Source: an uncultured Clostridia bacterium
GTDB taxonomy: Bacteria; Bacillota; Clostridia; Lachnospirales; Anaerotignaceae
Length of the DNA stretch: 64,000 nucleotides
Direction of reading: 5' to 3'
NCBI GenBank assembly: GCA_944384265.1
Contig: CALWSR010000008.1
Location: forward strand, 1-64,000
The notes under the pieces were generated by a model that saw only the letters and a list, made by a program, of their open reading frames with translations, did not search any database and was not told the origin of the DNA. The position numbers were made by a program, and so were the translations under genes. Shown here piece after piece: positions 63,739 to 64,000 of the stretch (the first letter of the stretch is position 1; each line of letters begins with the position of its first letter).

Positions 63739-64000
63739 TTATTTTAATGTAATAACCACATTACGATAGGGCTCTTCTCCTTCGCTGTATGTGGTGACAT
63801 AACGGTCATTTTGTAAAGAAGAATGAATGATTCTCCTTTCATAAGGATTCATAGGCTCCAATACTACATTTTTTTTGGTCTGTTTTACTTTTTTTGCCAA
63901 ATTATAAGCCAGGCTTTCCAATGTTTCTTTCCTTCTTTGACGATAATTTTCTGTATCCAGCATAATGCTGATATAAGGGGCATTGCCTTTATTGACTACA
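63739..64000 (-). CDS. jag: RNA-binding protein Jag/KhpB, C-terminal part
   Basis: The 3' end of jag (KhpB, SpoIIIJ-associated), cut by the window edge; its start lies beyond 64000. The visible 86 codons include the end of the KH-II domain (VVNKGNAPYISIMLDTENYR) and the R3H domain (LEPMNPYERRIIHSSLQ, then VTTYSEGEEPYRNVVI). An internal ATG at 63963 is not the start because the frame stays open and conserved to the edge. Jag binds RNA and affects cell elongation in Firmicutes. Confidence 0.95.
   Translation of the reverse strand, partial: VVNKGNAPYISIMLDTENYRQRRKETLESLAYNLAKKVKQTKKNVVLEPMNPYERRIIHSSLQNDRYVTTYSEGEEPYRNVVITLK

Noticed and set aside
1-64000. tRNA and rRNA genes
   Set aside because: I found no CCA-ended cloverleaf-like blocks or rRNA conserved sequences while reading both strands; a tRNA scan would be decisive.

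Overview
The window looks like an origin-proximal piece of chromosome from an AT-rich, flagellated, anaerobic member of the Clostridia, probably near the Lachnospiraceae. The evidence is the jag-mnmE-mnmG-rsmG-noc and parA-parB block with parS sites, Gram-positive T-box and FMN riboswitch leaders, strong AGGAGG ribosome sites, rubrerythrin, an iron-sulfur serine dehydratase, a B12-dependent split methionine synthase, and CsrA next to flagellin. The species assignment is inference. I saw no rRNA, tRNA or CRISPR array.

Layout. 0-8 kb: an IS200-type transposase, IS remnants, a YbjQ-like protein, rubrerythrin, a lipoprotein cyclophilin, a deacetylase-like protein, a HAD phosphatase/MBL hydrolase pair, an RHH/SPFH pair and a frameshifted IS200 transposase. 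8-18.3 kb: two efflux systems around a MarR regulator. An ABC exporter (ATPase, S-layer-like adaptor, FtsX-type permease) runs leftward, and an RND pump (adaptor, permease, PII protein) runs rightward. 18.4-22.6 kb: an operon of an LRR protein, a VWA/DUF2201 protein and a MoxR-like AAA ATPase. 23.6-29.7 kb: murA, then flagellin lysine methylase, a 762-residue flagellin, csrA and a divergent XRE regulator with an operator array. 30-45 kb: an AI-2E-family permease, sdaAA/sdaAB, riboflavin genes under an FMN riboswitch, and leucine genes under a T-box. 45-49 kb: metF, the methionine synthase reactivation domain and metH. 49.5-64 kb: an esterase, a DnaA-box/parS cluster, DUF4446, parB, parA, a lipid kinase, argS, a hydrolase, a thioesterase, noc, rsmG, mnmG, mnmE and the end of jag.

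The least explained signals are in the intergenic DNA. One repeat family (R1; clear copies at 23189-23403 and 40168-40395, an older copy at about 605-818) carries conserved hairpins. Its two best copies are flanked by different 18-21 base direct repeats, each of which is itself a small palindrome. This looks like insertion with an unusually long duplication of a hairpin target. A second family (R2; about 7.2, 32.2 and 34.6 kb) joins a terminator-like hairpin to a conserved miniature open frame. The csrA/XRE intergenic region holds a run of evenly spaced AATAGT-NNN-ACTATT dyads, and the XRE gene has an A7 tract where a -1 slip restores a longer C-terminus. The LRR-VWA-AAA operon is the best candidate for a poorly described protein system.
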